This document shows, in pieces, positions 32,865 through 41,896 of a DNA stretch of 64,000 nucleotides (its first letter is position 1; the number at the start of each line of letters is the position of its first letter). The notes beneath the pieces are model-generated. The model saw nothing but the letters and a program-made list of their open reading frames with translations. It was not told the origin of the DNA and did no database searches. The stretch is from CATQGW01 sp965242565 (lineage in GTDB: Bacteria > Chloroflexota > Dehalococcoidia > Bin125): positions 496,001 through 560,000 of the forward strand of contig OZ251457.1 in assembly GCA_965242565.1 (NCBI GenBank). Reading direction: 5' to 3'. The position numbers and the translations under genes were made by a program.

Positions 32865-34295
32865 TCAGCGCGGCAGCCATTCGGGCGCGTGGGTGCCCGG
32901 CTTTACTGTTCGGCTCCAGCGCGGCCGCGTGCGGGAGAATTCGATGGGGAATTTGAGACGGGTGAGCTCGCCGTAGTCGGAGTCGACGTTCTCCGAGAAC
33001 TGTGCGGCGAGCTGGTAGCCGACTTCCGGGTCGGCAGGGGGATCAGCAGCGCTCATTTCGTGCGGCGTTCCCATGCGCAAGAACCATGCGGCGGTCTGGC
33101 CGAGCGAGACGGTCACGTGCCAGGCGCCGCCCTCGACGGCGCGGCGTTTGAGCGCTTCGAGCACGCCGTATGCGCCCCAGTAGCCGGTGCAGTAGTCGTT
33201 CATCGCCATCGCCGGGCCGGGGCCGACCATCTGGCTGACCAGCTGGCCGGGCGGCTGGTGCAGGGCGTGGATGCCGCTCGCGGCCTGGACGTTGCCGTCG
33301 AAGCCGCGCTTTTCGCGCCAGGGGCCGTCCTGTCCGTAGGCGTTTTCGGAGACATAAATGATGCCGTCGCGCTCGGCGGCGAGCGAGCCGGGGAAGAAGC
33401 CGCGGCGGGCGAGGCTGCCGGCGCGGTAGGACTGGACGAACACGTCGGCGTGGTCGATCAGCTCCCAGAGCGCTTCGGGGCCGTCGTCGTCGTTGAGGTC
33501 GATGAAGGCGCGGCGCTTGCCGTGGCCGGTGTCGGCCTGCGCGGCTTGGATGTCCGGCAGGCCGGGCGCGCCGATGTGCAGCACATCCGCGCCGAGCGCG
33601 GCAAGGGTGCGCGAGATGGTGGGCCCGGCGAGCACGCGGGTGGCGTCGATCACGCGCAGCCCGCTGAGCGGCCGCTCGCCGCCCTGCCCGCCCTGCGGCA
33701 GCGGGGTGGGCGGATCGTCGCCCATTTTCTCGATCGTCACGGCGGGCGCATCGGCCAACAGCGCGCCCTGCGGATGGGCGCGCCATTCGTCGGCGCTGCG
33801 CACGATCACGCCGGTCAGGCCGGCATCATTGAGCGCGGCCTCCAGCTCGGCGGCGTCGCGGGCGGCGACGTAGTCGGCCAGCTGCTCGACATCGGCGCAG
33901 CCGATCGCCTCCAGCGTGCGCTCGACGATGTGCGGAAAGCCGCTGAGCAGGTAGAGCCAGCGATCGTCGCGGGTGCGGAAGATGCCCTGCCCGGCGCCGA
34001 CCGGATCCATCAGCGCCTCGGTGGCGAGGACGCCGTCGACGCGCAGCACCCACATGCTGCTGATCGAGACGAGCGCGTGCCGCACATCAATGCGCGCAGT
34101 CTGCCGCGCCGCGCCGTTGGCCGCGGCGATGTCGTCGACCGCGCCGGCAATATTGGCCAGCACGGCCGCAGTCCCATGCCCCAGCCGCAGCGGCGAGGGG
34201 TAGATCGGATCATCAGGACCGACGAACTCAACCGGCGTGTCGGTCGGCGAGACGCCCGCAGCTTCGGAGACAGCGATCAGGTCGGCGCGGTCCAT
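32865..34295 (-). CDS. CaiB/BaiF-family CoA-transferase
   Basis: 476-residue member of CoA-transferase family III, which moves CoA between carboxylic acids. The core domain starts at LSGLRVIDATRVLAGPTISRTLAALGADVLHIG (from about 205), with GHGKRRAFIDLND and FVQSYRAGSLARRGF typical of the family and the central QAASGI. An N-terminal part of about 195 residues resembles a second, degenerate half (ALVSISSMWVLRVDG...). A Pro/Gly linker (PPTPLPQGGQGG) joins them. The usual catalytic Asp after the N-terminal Rossmann motif is hard to assign. The ATG has no RBS but a TAGCCT 6 nt upstream. Confidence 0.85.
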   Translation of the reverse strand: MDRADLIAVSEAAGVSPTDTPVEFVGPDDPIYPSPLRLGHGTAAVLANIAGAVDDIAAANGAARQTARIDVRHALVSISSMWVLRVDGVLATEALMDPVGAGQGIFRTRDDRWLYLLSGFPHIVERTLEAIGCADVEQLADYVAARDAAELEAALNDAGLTGVIVRSADEWRAHPQGALLADAPAVTIEKMGDDPPTPLPQGGQGGERPLSGLRVIDATRVLAGPTISRTLAALGADVLHIGAPGLPDIQAAQADTGHGKRRAFIDLNDDDGPEALWELIDHADVFVQSYRAGSLARRGFFPGSLAAERDGIIYVSENAYGQDGPWREKRGFDGNVQAASGIHALHQPPGQLVSQMVGPGPAMAMNDYCTGYWGAYGVLEALKRRAVEGGAWHVTVSLGQTAAWFLRMGTPHEMSAADPPADPEVGYQLAAQFSENVDSDYGELTRLKFPIEFSRTRPRWSRTVKPGTHAPEWLPR

Positions 34296-34301
34296 GGGTG
34301 C

Positions 34302-34307
34302 AGGCTA
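34302..34307 (-). promoter_or_regulatory. Candidate leaderless -10 hexamer TAGCCT
   Basis: On the minus strand TAGCCT ends 6 nt before the CoA-transferase ATG (34295). It lies in the 18-nt gap after smpB. Confidence 0.45.
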
Positions 34308-34313
34308 GCGCGT

Positions 34314-34832
34314 TCAGGCGCCGTTGCGGCGGAGGGCGCGGGCGATTTCGCGGTTGGTTTCGCGCTCGGCGATGGCCTGGCGCTTCTCGTGCTGCCGCTT
34401 GCCGCGGCCGACGCCGAGTTCGAGCTTGGCCAAGCCGCCCTTGAGGTACATCTGGAGTGGCACGAGGGTAAGGCGGCGCTGCTCGAAGGCGGCTTCGAGC
34501 TGGACGATTTCGCGGCGGTGCAGCAGCAGGCGGCGGTCGCGGGTCGGCTCGTGATTGGCCTCGCCGGAGGGTTCGTAGCGGGCGATGTGTGCGCCGACCA
34601 GCCAGATTTGCCCGTCGCGCGGGCGGCAGTAGGCCTCGGCGATCGAGCCGCGACCGAGGCGCAGCGACTTGATCTCGCTGCCGAGCAGCTCGATGCCGGC
34701 CTCGAAGCGCTGGAGGATGTCGTATTGCCAGAGGGCGCGTCGGTTACGCGCGAGCACGCGGTTGTTGGCCGCCTGCGGGTCGGCGGGCGTGGCGGCGCGG
34801 CGGCGGCGGGCGCGTGTCTTGGAGGAGGCCAT
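34314..34832 (-). CDS. smpB: SsrA-binding protein SmpB
   Basis: 172-residue tmRNA partner in trans-translation. Conserved blocks are ILQRFEAGIELLGSEIKSLRLGRGSIAEAYCRP, LVGAHIARYEP, RDRRLLLHRREI, LVPLQMYLKGGLAKLELGVGRGKRQHEKRQ and a basic C-terminal tail. An extra basic N-terminus (MASSKTRARRRRAATPADPQ) precedes the fold. The ATG is preceded by TACACT 6 nt upstream and no RBS, indicating a leaderless transcript. Confidence 0.95.
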   Translation of the reverse strand: MASSKTRARRRRAATPADPQAANNRVLARNRRALWQYDILQRFEAGIELLGSEIKSLRLGRGSIAEAYCRPRDGQIWLVGAHIARYEPSGEANHEPTRDRRLLLHRREIVQLEAAFEQRRLTLVPLQMYLKGGLAKLELGVGRGKRQHEKRQAIAERETNREIARALRRNGA

Positions 34833-34838
34833 GCGCTC

Positions 34839-34844
34839 AGTGTA
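34839..34844 (-). promoter_or_regulatory. Candidate leaderless -10 hexamer TACACT of smpB
   Basis: TACACT on the minus strand ends 6 nt before the smpB ATG at 34832. Same spacing as at several other leaderless starts here. Confidence 0.5.
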
Positions 34845-34873
34845 TGGCGGGTCGGAGGTCGGAGCAGTGATGC

Positions 34874-35866
34874 TCAGCTGACATCGGCGAGCGCCGCGTC
34901 AACGCGCTCGACCACATCAGCGGGCAGGAAGCCGCTCCAGACGGCGCGCTTGTTGCGCAGGAACCAGAGCGCGGCGCTGTCGGGCGTTTCGCCGTTGCTG
35001 TTCATCCATTCGGCGGTGTCGAGGTAGCTGTCCGCCGTGAACTCCCACTCGAGCAGGAAGTCGTAGATTTCGGGCGCGCGTTCGGGCAGGGTGTTGTGGA
35101 CGACGATGTTGATCTTGGTGATGGGGTAGGCGCAGGAGTAGCCGTCGTTCCAGCACGCTTCGTTGTAGGGCGGCTCTTCGAGCACGTAGAGGTCGAAGCG
35201 GCTGTCGGGGACTGAGGGGCTCCAGAAAAAGCCGAGCCAGGCGCGGCTGCTGTCGTAGGCGGCGTCAATGTCGGCGATGACCGCATCGGTGCTGACGAGG
35301 TCGACCAGGTCGACGAGGTCGAGCAGTCCGTAGGAGGCCAGCTTGGTCTCGTTGATCTCGGCGCAGGCCCAGCTGCCCAGGCAGTTGATGAAGCGCGCCT
35401 TGCCGTCGGAATCGGGGGTGACGAAGAGGTCGATGTACTCAGGCAGGTCGAGCACCGAGACGAGGCCGGGGTGTTGGTCCTTCAGATATCGGGGGATGGC
35501 GAAGCCCTGCCGGTTGTCGGCCAGGCTGCGGCCCGCGTCAACGACAGTGCCGTCGGCGATTCCCTCGTCGTACTGCTCCTGCAGGTTGGGCAGCCAGGTC
35601 TCCATCGTGATGTCGGTGTTGTTCTCGAGCATCTCCTCCCAGAGCGTGACTGTGTCGCCGGGCAGGTATTCGACTTCGTAGCCGTAGCCGTGTTCGACGA
35701 TAAAGCCGGCGATGCGGCTCTGGATCTGCGCGGAGGGCCAGTTGAGATCGGAGAAGACGACCGGCCGATCGCTGCCCCCGCAGGCGACGGCCATGACGGC
35801 CGCCGCCAACGGAAGCAGGAGGGAGTACAGAAGGCGTCGCGGGACGCGCTGCATTGCACTCGCCAT
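34874..35866 (-). CDS. Glycine betaine/choline-type ABC substrate-binding lipoprotein 2
   Basis: 330-residue OpuAC/ProX-type receptor, paralogous to the protein encoded just upstream. Signal peptide ends in lipobox VMAVAC. The family start is VVFSDLNWPSAQIQSRIAGFIVEHGYGYEVEYLPGDTV, with the W-containing ligand segment TDITMETWLPN. A direct GACCTCGTCGACCTGGTC-type repeat encodes LLDLVDLVDLV. ATG 35866 or an in-frame ATG four codons later could start. Last gene of the operon. Two receptors served by one permease suggest different ligands. Confidence 0.87.
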   Translation of the reverse strand: MASAMQRVPRRLLYSLLLPLAAAVMAVACGGSDRPVVFSDLNWPSAQIQSRIAGFIVEHGYGYEVEYLPGDTVTLWEEMLENNTDITMETWLPNLQEQYDEGIADGTVVDAGRSLADNRQGFAIPRYLKDQHPGLVSVLDLPEYIDLFVTPDSDGKARFINCLGSWACAEINETKLASYGLLDLVDLVDLVSTDAVIADIDAAYDSSRAWLGFFWSPSVPDSRFDLYVLEEPPYNEACWNDGYSCAYPITKINIVVHNTLPERAPEIYDFLLEWEFTADSYLDTAEWMNSNGETPDSAALWFLRNKRAVWSGFLPADVVERVDAALADVS

Positions 35867-35902
35867 TCAAGCTCAGCTCCGCTCACTGGGTCGGTTGCCG
35901 GG

Positions 35903-37000
35903 TTAGCCCAGCGCGTCGAGCGCGGCGTCGACCTTCTCGGCGACATCGGCCGGCACGAAGGTGCTCCAGGCGTCGCGGTAGTTGCGCAGGTAGTGCAGCG
36001 CGCCGGCGTCGGGGTCGGCGTTGTTGTCGGCCATCCAGGCCTCCACCCGCGAGTCGGTCGCAGCGTTGAAGTCCCACTTGCGCAGGAACTCGACGATCTC
36101 GGGCGCGCGCTCGGCCAGCGAGGAATTGACGATCACGCGGATGTCGGGCGGCGGGTAGGCGCAGCCCTTGTCGCCGTCCCAGCACTCCTGGCTCCACTCC
36201 GGCTCTTCGAGCACGTAGAGGTCGAGGCGTCCGGCGACGACGGTCGGGCTCCACATGTAGCCGAGCCAGGCTTCGTCGCGGTTGTACGCGCCTTCGAGGT
36301 CGGCGAAGAGCGCGGCGCCGCTGCCCGGGCTGATGATCGTGAGTGAGTCGCGCAGGCCGTAGGCGTCGAACTTGGCGTTGTTGACCTGCTCGCAAGCCCA
36401 GCCGGGGATGCAGTTCACGAACCGCGCCTTGCCGCCCGAGTCGGAGGTCGTGAACACCTCGATGTAGTCGGGCAGGTCGGAGACGGAGACGAGCCCGGGG
36501 TTCGCGTCTTTCACGTACTGCGGGATGACCCAGGCTTCCCAGCCGCCGGCCAGACTCTCGCCGACGATCTCGACGATGCTCTGGTCTTCGAGGCCGTTGT
36601 ACCACTCCTGCTGTGCGGGCCACATTTCCATCGTGACGTCGGAGTCGCCGTTGGTCAGCGCTTCCCAGAGCAGCACGGTGTCGCCCGGCACCAGCTCGAC
36701 GGGGTACTCGTAGCCGTGCTCAACGATGAAGGCGGCGATGCGGTTCTGCAGCAGCGCCGAGTCCCAGTTGAGGTCGGAGAAGCGGACGGCCTCCTTCTCC
36801 CCACCGGAGTCGTCCGCCTCGGCCGGCGCCGGTTGCGGTTGCGCCTGCTGTTGCTCCGGCTGCTCTGCGACGACGGGGACGCTCTGCTGTTGCTGCTGCT
36901 CGTCGTCGCCGCAGGCGGCGACGAGCGCAAGGGCGGCGATCGTGAGGATCGACACCGCCGCCGCTTTGAGACGGTGTCCGGTGATTCGCGCGATGGTCAT
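35903..37000 (-). CDS. Glycine betaine/choline-type ABC substrate-binding lipoprotein 1
   Basis: 365-residue receptor with signal peptide (MTIARITGHRLKAAAVSILTIAALALVAAC), a Gln/Pro/Ala tether of about 45 residues, and the OpuAC domain starting VRFSDLNWDSALLQNRIAAFIVEHGYEYPVELVPGDTV. ATG 37000 is chosen for AAAGGCAGGA 6 nt upstream and a clean signal peptide; ATG 37033, which overlaps the permease stop (ATGA), is possible. The aromatic ligand-binding residues appear in DVTMEMWPAQQEW. Acts with the ATPase and permease encoded upstream. Confidence 0.88.
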   Translation of the reverse strand: MTIARITGHRLKAAAVSILTIAALALVAACGDDEQQQQQSVPVVAEQPEQQQAQPQPAPAEADDSGGEKEAVRFSDLNWDSALLQNRIAAFIVEHGYEYPVELVPGDTVLLWEALTNGDSDVTMEMWPAQQEWYNGLEDQSIVEIVGESLAGGWEAWVIPQYVKDANPGLVSVSDLPDYIEVFTTSDSGGKARFVNCIPGWACEQVNNAKFDAYGLRDSLTIISPGSGAALFADLEGAYNRDEAWLGYMWSPTVVAGRLDLYVLEEPEWSQECWDGDKGCAYPPPDIRVIVNSSLAERAPEIVEFLRKWDFNAATDSRVEAWMADNNADPDAGALHYLRNYRDAWSTFVPADVAEKVDAALDALG

Positions 37001-37029
37001 GGGGTCCTGCCTTTCTGGTGCAGTCTCGC

Positions 37030-38442
37030 TCATTCTGCTGTCTCTCCCGCCGCGGCGGCTTGCCGCTGGCGAGCGATGGCCTGAGTGATGCGGTCGATGA
37101 TAATAGCCAGCATGACGATGCCCAGCCCGGCGAGCAGCGCGTTGCCCGATTCCAGCCGGCCCAGCGCTTGGAGCACGTCAAAGCCCAGCCCCGGCGCGCC
37201 GACCAGCGAGCCGATCACGATCATCGCCAGCCCCATCAGCGTCGTCTGATTGACGCCCGCCATGATCGTGGGCATCGCCAGCGGAATCTTCACCTTCCGC
37301 AGCATCTGCCAGCGAGTCAGACCGAACGACTCCGCCGCTTCGATGGTCTCCTCGGGCAGTTGTCGGATACCGAGGTTGGTCAGCCGCACGGCGGGCGGCA
37401 CGGCATAGACGAGCGTGGCCATGATCGCCGGCACGGCGCCGATTGAGAAGAGGGCGATCATCGGCACGAGATAGACGAAGCTGGGCATGGTCTGCGCTGC
37501 GTCGAGGAAGGGCCGTAGGCCGCGATCAAGCCGATCACTCTGCGAAGCCCAGACGCCCAGCGGGACCGCGATCACGATCGAGAGAGTGACGGTGATCATG
37601 ACCAGCGCGATGGTTTGGAGCGTGCTCTCCCAGTAGCCGAGCAGGGCGAGCAGGAGTAGCGACGCGGCGGAGGCGAGGGCGGTCCAGCGACCGGCCGTGA
37701 GCCAGGCGATCACGCCTACCATCACGATCAGGCCGGGCCAGGGAATCCAGCTGAGCGCGTCCTGTAGCGCGATAAAGAGCCAGTCGACGGCATCCTTGAG
37801 CGAGCCGAAGATGAAGTCGATGTTGGTGGTGATCCAGTCGAGCGCGTCGTCGATAGCCGAACCGACTTCGCGGCCGAGATTGATTTCGCGATCCGGCACG
37901 AGATGCCCGCCGCCGTCGAATTCGATCTGGAGGGCGAAAGGCCGTCCGCCGGTGCGAATGTCGTCGGCCGAAACGAGGGCGGACCAGGTGGTCGACTCAA
38001 AGGGCGCGTTGGCCCCGGCCAACGGTCCGTCGACCGGTTCGAGCGGGACCGAGCGCCCGTTGACGACGGCGGTGGTCGGCGTGTGGCCCGAACGGTCCGT
38101 GGCGCTCTTCTTGAGGTCGACGAAAAGCCGTCCTGCGGCGTCCGCGTTGGGATGCTCGGCGGGGTAGTAGGCGACGCCGCCCAGGTCGGCCAGAATCTGG
38201 TCAACTTCGCCTGCGCCGTCGTCCTCATCCCCGTCCGCCTGGTAGAGGTAGATCGCCTCCGCGCCGTCGCCGCGCAAGGCGAAGCGGATGTCGGCGGTTT
38301 GCGCATCCCAGAATTTGGGGAAGGTGCGGAGCTCCTGAACGCCGATCGCCGCAAGGATGCCGAACAGCGCGCCGAAAACGCCGCACCACCAGATCCAGCG
38401 GGGAATTTTGCCGAACGCGGCCGTGATCGACGCGGCGCTCAT
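37030..38442 (-). CDS. proW: Glycine betaine/choline-type ABC permease with extracytoplasmic insert
   Basis: 470 residues. The C-terminal half (from about 230) is a standard ProW/OpuAB permease: ALVMITVTLSIVIAVPLGVWAS, FLDAAQTMPSFVYLVPMIALF, the EAA loop EETIEAAESFGLTRWQMLRKVKIPLAMPTIMAG, and GLGFDVLQAL. Unusually, after the first helix (residues 18-38) there is an acidic soluble region of about 140 residues before the next helices. Its ATG overlaps the ATPase stop (ATGA). The extra region may be a sensor or receptor-docking domain; that is inference. Confidence 0.88.
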   Translation of the reverse strand: MSAASITAAFGKIPRWIWWCGVFGALFGILAAIGVQELRTFPKFWDAQTADIRFALRGDGAEAIYLYQADGDEDDGAGEVDQILADLGGVAYYPAEHPNADAAGRLFVDLKKSATDRSGHTPTTAVVNGRSVPLEPVDGPLAGANAPFESTTWSALVSADDIRTGGRPFALQIEFDGGGHLVPDREINLGREVGSAIDDALDWITTNIDFIFGSLKDAVDWLFIALQDALSWIPWPGLIVMVGVIAWLTAGRWTALASAASLLLLALLGYWESTLQTIALVMITVTLSIVIAVPLGVWASQSDRLDRGLRPFLDAAQTMPSFVYLVPMIALFSIGAVPAIMATLVYAVPPAVRLTNLGIRQLPEETIEAAESFGLTRWQMLRKVKIPLAMPTIMAGVNQTTLMGLAMIVIGSLVGAPGLGFDVLQALGRLESGNALLAGLGIVMLAIIIDRITQAIARQRQAAAAGETAE

Positions 38443-39722
38443 CGCACACCCGCGTTCTCGTCCTCGTCCTCGTGGTCTTCGGCCATCGCGTCGGCCAGCA
38501 CCTCAAGCGGCACCACGCCGAGGAAGCGGCACTCGTCGTCCACGACGGGCAGCGGGTGGTCGGCGCGGATGCCGAGCGCCACCATGTCGTCGAGCACCGC
38601 GTCGGGATTCACCGCGCGATCAGAGTGAATGCGCACATCGCCGGCCGGCGCGCCGGCCGGCGCGCGCTCCAGATCGGCGAGCCAGACCCAGCCCTGATAA
38701 CGGCCCTCGTCGTCGGTCACCCGCACAATCTCTTCGCCGGGCGGCACGGGCACCTCGCGGTCGGGGCGGACATAGCCGGCGGCCGCCTCCGACGCGAGGT
38801 CCGACGCCTTGCAAACCGAAGCGGTTTCGTCCAGCACCGAGCGGGCGGCCACCAGCCCTTGCATCCGCAGATCCTTGGTGAAGTCGCGCACGAAGGCGTT
38901 GGCAGGGTGCAGCGCAACATGCGTGGGATCGCCGCGCTGCACGACCGCGCCCGACTCCATGATCACCAGCTGGTCGCCGACGCGCACCGCCTCCGCCAGG
39001 TCGTGGGTGATGAAGATGATCGTCTTGTGCAGGCTCTCCTGCAGCTGCTTGAGCTCGTCCTGGAGGTCGCGGCGAATCACGGGGTCAAGCGCACTGAATG
39101 GCTCGTCCATCAGCAGCACGGGCGCGTCCATCGCCAGCGCGCGGGCGAGCCCGACGCGCTGCTTCATCCCGCCGGAGAGTTCGGCCGGCATCGAGCCGCC
39201 CCAGCCGCCCAGGCCGACGAGCTCGAGCGCCTGCTCGGCGCGTTCGCGCCGCTCGCGCCGATCGGCGCCCTTAATCTCGAGGCCCCAGGCCGCGTTGTCC
39301 AACACGGAACGGTGCGGCATCAGGCCGAAATGCTGGAAGACCATCGAGAGCTCGGTGCGGCGCAGCTCGCGCAGCTCTTCCTCGGAGAGCGCCGTCATCT
39401 CGTGCCCGTTGAGCCAGATCTTGCCGTCGGTCGGCTCGATCAGCCGATTGACGCAGCGCACCAGCGTGGACTTGCCGCAGCCGGAGAGCCCCATCACGAC
39501 GAAAATCTCGCCCTTGCCGACATCGAACGAGACATCGCGCAGGCCCAGCACGCAGCCGGTCTGTTCCTGGATTTCGTCTTTGGTTTGGCCCTCGCGGGCC
39601 AGTTGCAGAGCTTCGTCTTCGCGGTCGCCGAAGATCTTGTAGACGCCTCGGATCGAGATCAGTGAATCGTCGTCCTGCCCGGCGGAGTCGGCGGTGGGGC
39701 TACCCTTGTCCTGTGTCGTCAT
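38439..39722 (-). CDS. proV: Glycine betaine/choline-type ABC ATPase with CBS-like domain
   Basis: 427-residue ATPase. Walker A GLSGCGKST, signature ELSGGMKQRVGLARAL, Walker B PVLLMDEPFSALDP and switch ITHDLAEA are clear. The N-terminal insertion GQTKDEIQEQTGCVLGLRDVSF is characteristic of ProV/OpuAA. The C-terminal 130 residues form a CBS-pair-like region (YQGWVWLADL, CRFLGVVPLEVLADAM), in this family linked to ionic-strength sensing. The acidic tail EDHEDEDEN ends the protein. First gene of the operon. Confidence 0.93.
   Translation of the reverse strand: MTTQDKGSPTADSAGQDDDSLISIRGVYKIFGDREDEALQLAREGQTKDEIQEQTGCVLGLRDVSFDVGKGEIFVVMGLSGCGKSTLVRCVNRLIEPTDGKIWLNGHEMTALSEEELRELRRTELSMVFQHFGLMPHRSVLDNAAWGLEIKGADRRERRERAEQALELVGLGGWGGSMPAELSGGMKQRVGLARALAMDAPVLLMDEPFSALDPVIRRDLQDELKQLQESLHKTIIFITHDLAEAVRVGDQLVIMESGAVVQRGDPTHVALHPANAFVRDFTKDLRMQGLVAARSVLDETASVCKASDLASEAAAGYVRPDREVPVPPGEEIVRVTDDEGRYQGWVWLADLERAPAGAPAGDVRIHSDRAVNPDAVLDDMVALGIRADHPLPVVDDECRFLGVVPLEVLADAMAEDHEDEDENAGVR
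39701..39706 (+). promoter_or_regulatory. Candidate leaderless -10 hexamer TACCCT
   Basis: TACCCT ends 6 nt before the GTG at 39713. It lies inside the 5' end of the divergent ATPase gene, so the two transcripts would overlap at their starts. Confidence 0.4.
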
Positions 39723-40228
39723 CGCGCCGTCGCCCCCTGCTTGCCGTGCCTGTTGCCACGATACCGCATTGCCGCGCCGCGCCGGCCCTGATTCTGGCGC
39801 TCTGCGCCGTTGCGCTTATGGCGGCTGCCTGCTCGACCTGGGGCGCGGGGCACCAGGCGGACGCCGCCCTCGAGCTCGATCTCCAGGACCCGGACCGCGG
39901 TATCCTCACCCCGCTGGAGCGCGACCTCGAGCCCAACGAGCGCTTCTGGGTGCGACTCGAACTCGGTGCGCCGACCGAAGCCGACCACATCATCGTGCGC
40001 TTCGAGCTGGATGTCGGCGGGCGTTCCTATCAGGAGGTGGAGGACTACCGCTTCGACGACGACCTGATCCCGCCCTGGAACGTGGCCGCAATCCCCCTCA
40101 GCATCGCCTTCACGGGCGACTGGAACATCGCCTTTATCGTCAACTCGCGCAAAGTCTCCGATGTGCGCGTGCGCGTCGAACACGGCAGCCGGCCGGAGGC
40201 TGCGCAGACCAGGGGCGGCGTGGAGTAG
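39713..40228 (+). CDS. Putative lipoprotein
   Basis: 171 residues. A signal peptide ends in lipobox VALMAAAC, followed by a single beta-rich domain (DPDRGILTPLERDLEPNERFWVRLELGAPTEADHIIVRFELD) ending VRVRVEHGSR. No family recognised. The GTG at 39713 is supported by the leaderless -10; a later GTG at 39746 would avoid overlap with the divergent gene and still leave a signal peptide. Confidence 0.65.
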   Translation: MSSSRRRPLLAVPVATIPHCRAAPALILALCAVALMAAACSTWGAGHQADAALELDLQDPDRGILTPLERDLEPNERFWVRLELGAPTEADHIIVRFELDVGGRSYQEVEDYRFDDDLIPPWNVAAIPLSIAFTGDWNIAFIVNSRKVSDVRVRVEHGSRPEAAQTRGGVE

Positions 40229-40270
40229 ATTAAGCGGCGCGCGGACGGATCCGCTCGAAAGGGCGAGGGC

Positions 40271-41896
40271 ATGCGGCGAATCGTGGATGTGGCGGCGGAG
40301 CTGGGACTGTCCGAGCCGGACCTCGAGCTCTACGGGCAGTCCAAGGCCAAACTCACCCCCGACGCCCTGGCGCGGCTGGCCGACGCGCCGCAGGGCAAGC
40401 TGGTGCTGGTCACGGGGATGACGCCGACGACGGCGGGCGAGGGCAAGACGACCACCGCGATCGGCCTCACCCAGGCGTTGCGCGCCTCCGGCGCGCGCGC
40501 CACGGTCGCGCTGCGCGAACCCTCGATGGGCCCGGTCTTCGGGATCAAAGGCGGCGGCACCGGCGGCGGACGCTCGATCATCGAGCCCTCCGACGACATC
40601 AACCTGCACTTCACCGGCGATCTGCACGCCGTGACCGCAGCCAACAACCTGCTGGCGGCGGCGATCGACAACTCGATCTTCCACGGCAACCCGCACGGCA
40701 TCGACCCGCGCCGGATCAGCTGGCGGCGCTGCATCGACATGAACGACCGCGCGCTGCGCGGCGCGGTGATCGGAATGGGCGGCACCACCGACGGCGTGCC
40801 GCGCGAGGAGGCATTCGACATCACGCCGGCCTCGGAGGTGATGGCGATCCTCTCGGTGGCGTCGGACCTGGATGATCTGCACCGCCGGCTGGGCGACGTG
40901 ATCGTCGGCTACACGAGCGACATCCAGCCGGTCCATTGCCGCGATCTCGAGGTGGACGGGGCGATGGCGGTGCTGCTGGAGCAGGCGATCCGCCCCAATC
41001 TGGCGCAAACGCTGGACGGCGGGCCGGCGTTCGTTCACGGCGGGCCGTTCGCCAACATCGCGCTGGGCTGCAACAGCATCGCCGCCACTCGTGCGGCCCT
41101 GGCGACCAGCGAGATCACGGTCACCGAAGCCGGCTTCGGCTCGGACCTGGGCGCGGAGAAGTTCTTCAACGTGGTCAGCCGGATCGGCGGCTTCGCGCCG
41201 CAGGCCGCCGTGATCGTGGCCACCGCGCGGGCGATCAAGCGGCACGGCGGCAAGCCCGCCAGGGAGTTGGAATCGGAGGACCTGGCCGCGCTGGAGGGCG
41301 GGCTGCCCAATCTCGACGCGCACATCGACAACGTGCAGCGGCACGGCGTGACGCCGGTTGTCGCGATTAACCGCTTCCCCAGCGACACGCAGGCCGAACT
41401 CGACGCGGTGCTGGCGCACTGCCGCGCGCGCGGCGTGCGGGCGGCGGTGGCCGATCCGTACGGCGGCGGCGCAGAGGACTGCGCAGAACTGGCGGCGGCG
41501 GTGCGCGAGGCGCTCGACGCCGCCGAGTCGGCGCTGCAACCGCTCTACCAACTCGACCAGCCGCTACAGGAGAAGATCGAGACGGTCGCGCGCGAGGTCT
41601 ACGGAGCTGGCTCGGTGACCTATCTGCGCCGCGCCGAGCTGACGCTGCGCCGCGCGCGGCGGCTGGGCATGGAAGCCTGGCCGGTCTGCGTGGCCAAGAC
41701 GCAGTACTCGCTGTCCGACAACGCGGCGCTGCTGGGGCGTCCGCAGGAGCACGAGTTCACGGTGCGCGAGGTGCGCCCCTCGGCGGGGGCGGGTTTCGTG
41801 GTGATCATTTCGGGCGAGATCATGACGATGCCCGGGCTGCCGCGCGCGCCGGCGGCGACACAGTTCCGGGTCGGCGAGAGCAGGGGCGATGCCTGA
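40271..41896 (+). CDS. fhs: Formate-tetrahydrofolate ligase
   Basis: 541 residues. Makes 10-formyl-THF from formate, ATP and tetrahydrofolate in one-carbon metabolism. The P-loop TPTTAGEGKTTTAIGLTQAL is at about 50-69. Other family blocks are REPSMGPVFGIKGGGTGGG, INLHFTGDLHAVTAANNLLAA, TEAGFGSDLGAEKFF and PSAGAGFVVIISGEIMTMPGLPR. Length and order match. TAGATT at 40226-40231 is a plausible -10 and GCGAGGG the RBS. The stop overlaps nudC by 8 nt. Confidence 0.96.
   Translation: MRRIVDVAAELGLSEPDLELYGQSKAKLTPDALARLADAPQGKLVLVTGMTPTTAGEGKTTTAIGLTQALRASGARATVALREPSMGPVFGIKGGGTGGGRSIIEPSDDINLHFTGDLHAVTAANNLLAAAIDNSIFHGNPHGIDPRRISWRRCIDMNDRALRGAVIGMGGTTDGVPREEAFDITPASEVMAILSVASDLDDLHRRLGDVIVGYTSDIQPVHCRDLEVDGAMAVLLEQAIRPNLAQTLDGGPAFVHGGPFANIALGCNSIAATRAALATSEITVTEAGFGSDLGAEKFFNVVSRIGGFAPQAAVIVATARAIKRHGGKPARELESEDLAALEGGLPNLDAHIDNVQRHGVTPVVAINRFPSDTQAELDAVLAHCRARGVRAAVADPYGGGAEDCAELAAAVREALDAAESALQPLYQLDQPLQEKIETVAREVYGAGSVTYLRRAELTLRRARRLGMEAWPVCVAKTQYSLSDNAALLGRPQEHEFTVREVRPSAGAGFVVIISGEIMTMPGLPRAPAATQFRVGESRGDA

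Noticed and set aside
39719..41551. 610-codon minus-strand frame opposite fhs
   Set aside because: Shadow frame; fhs is certain from conserved motifs.
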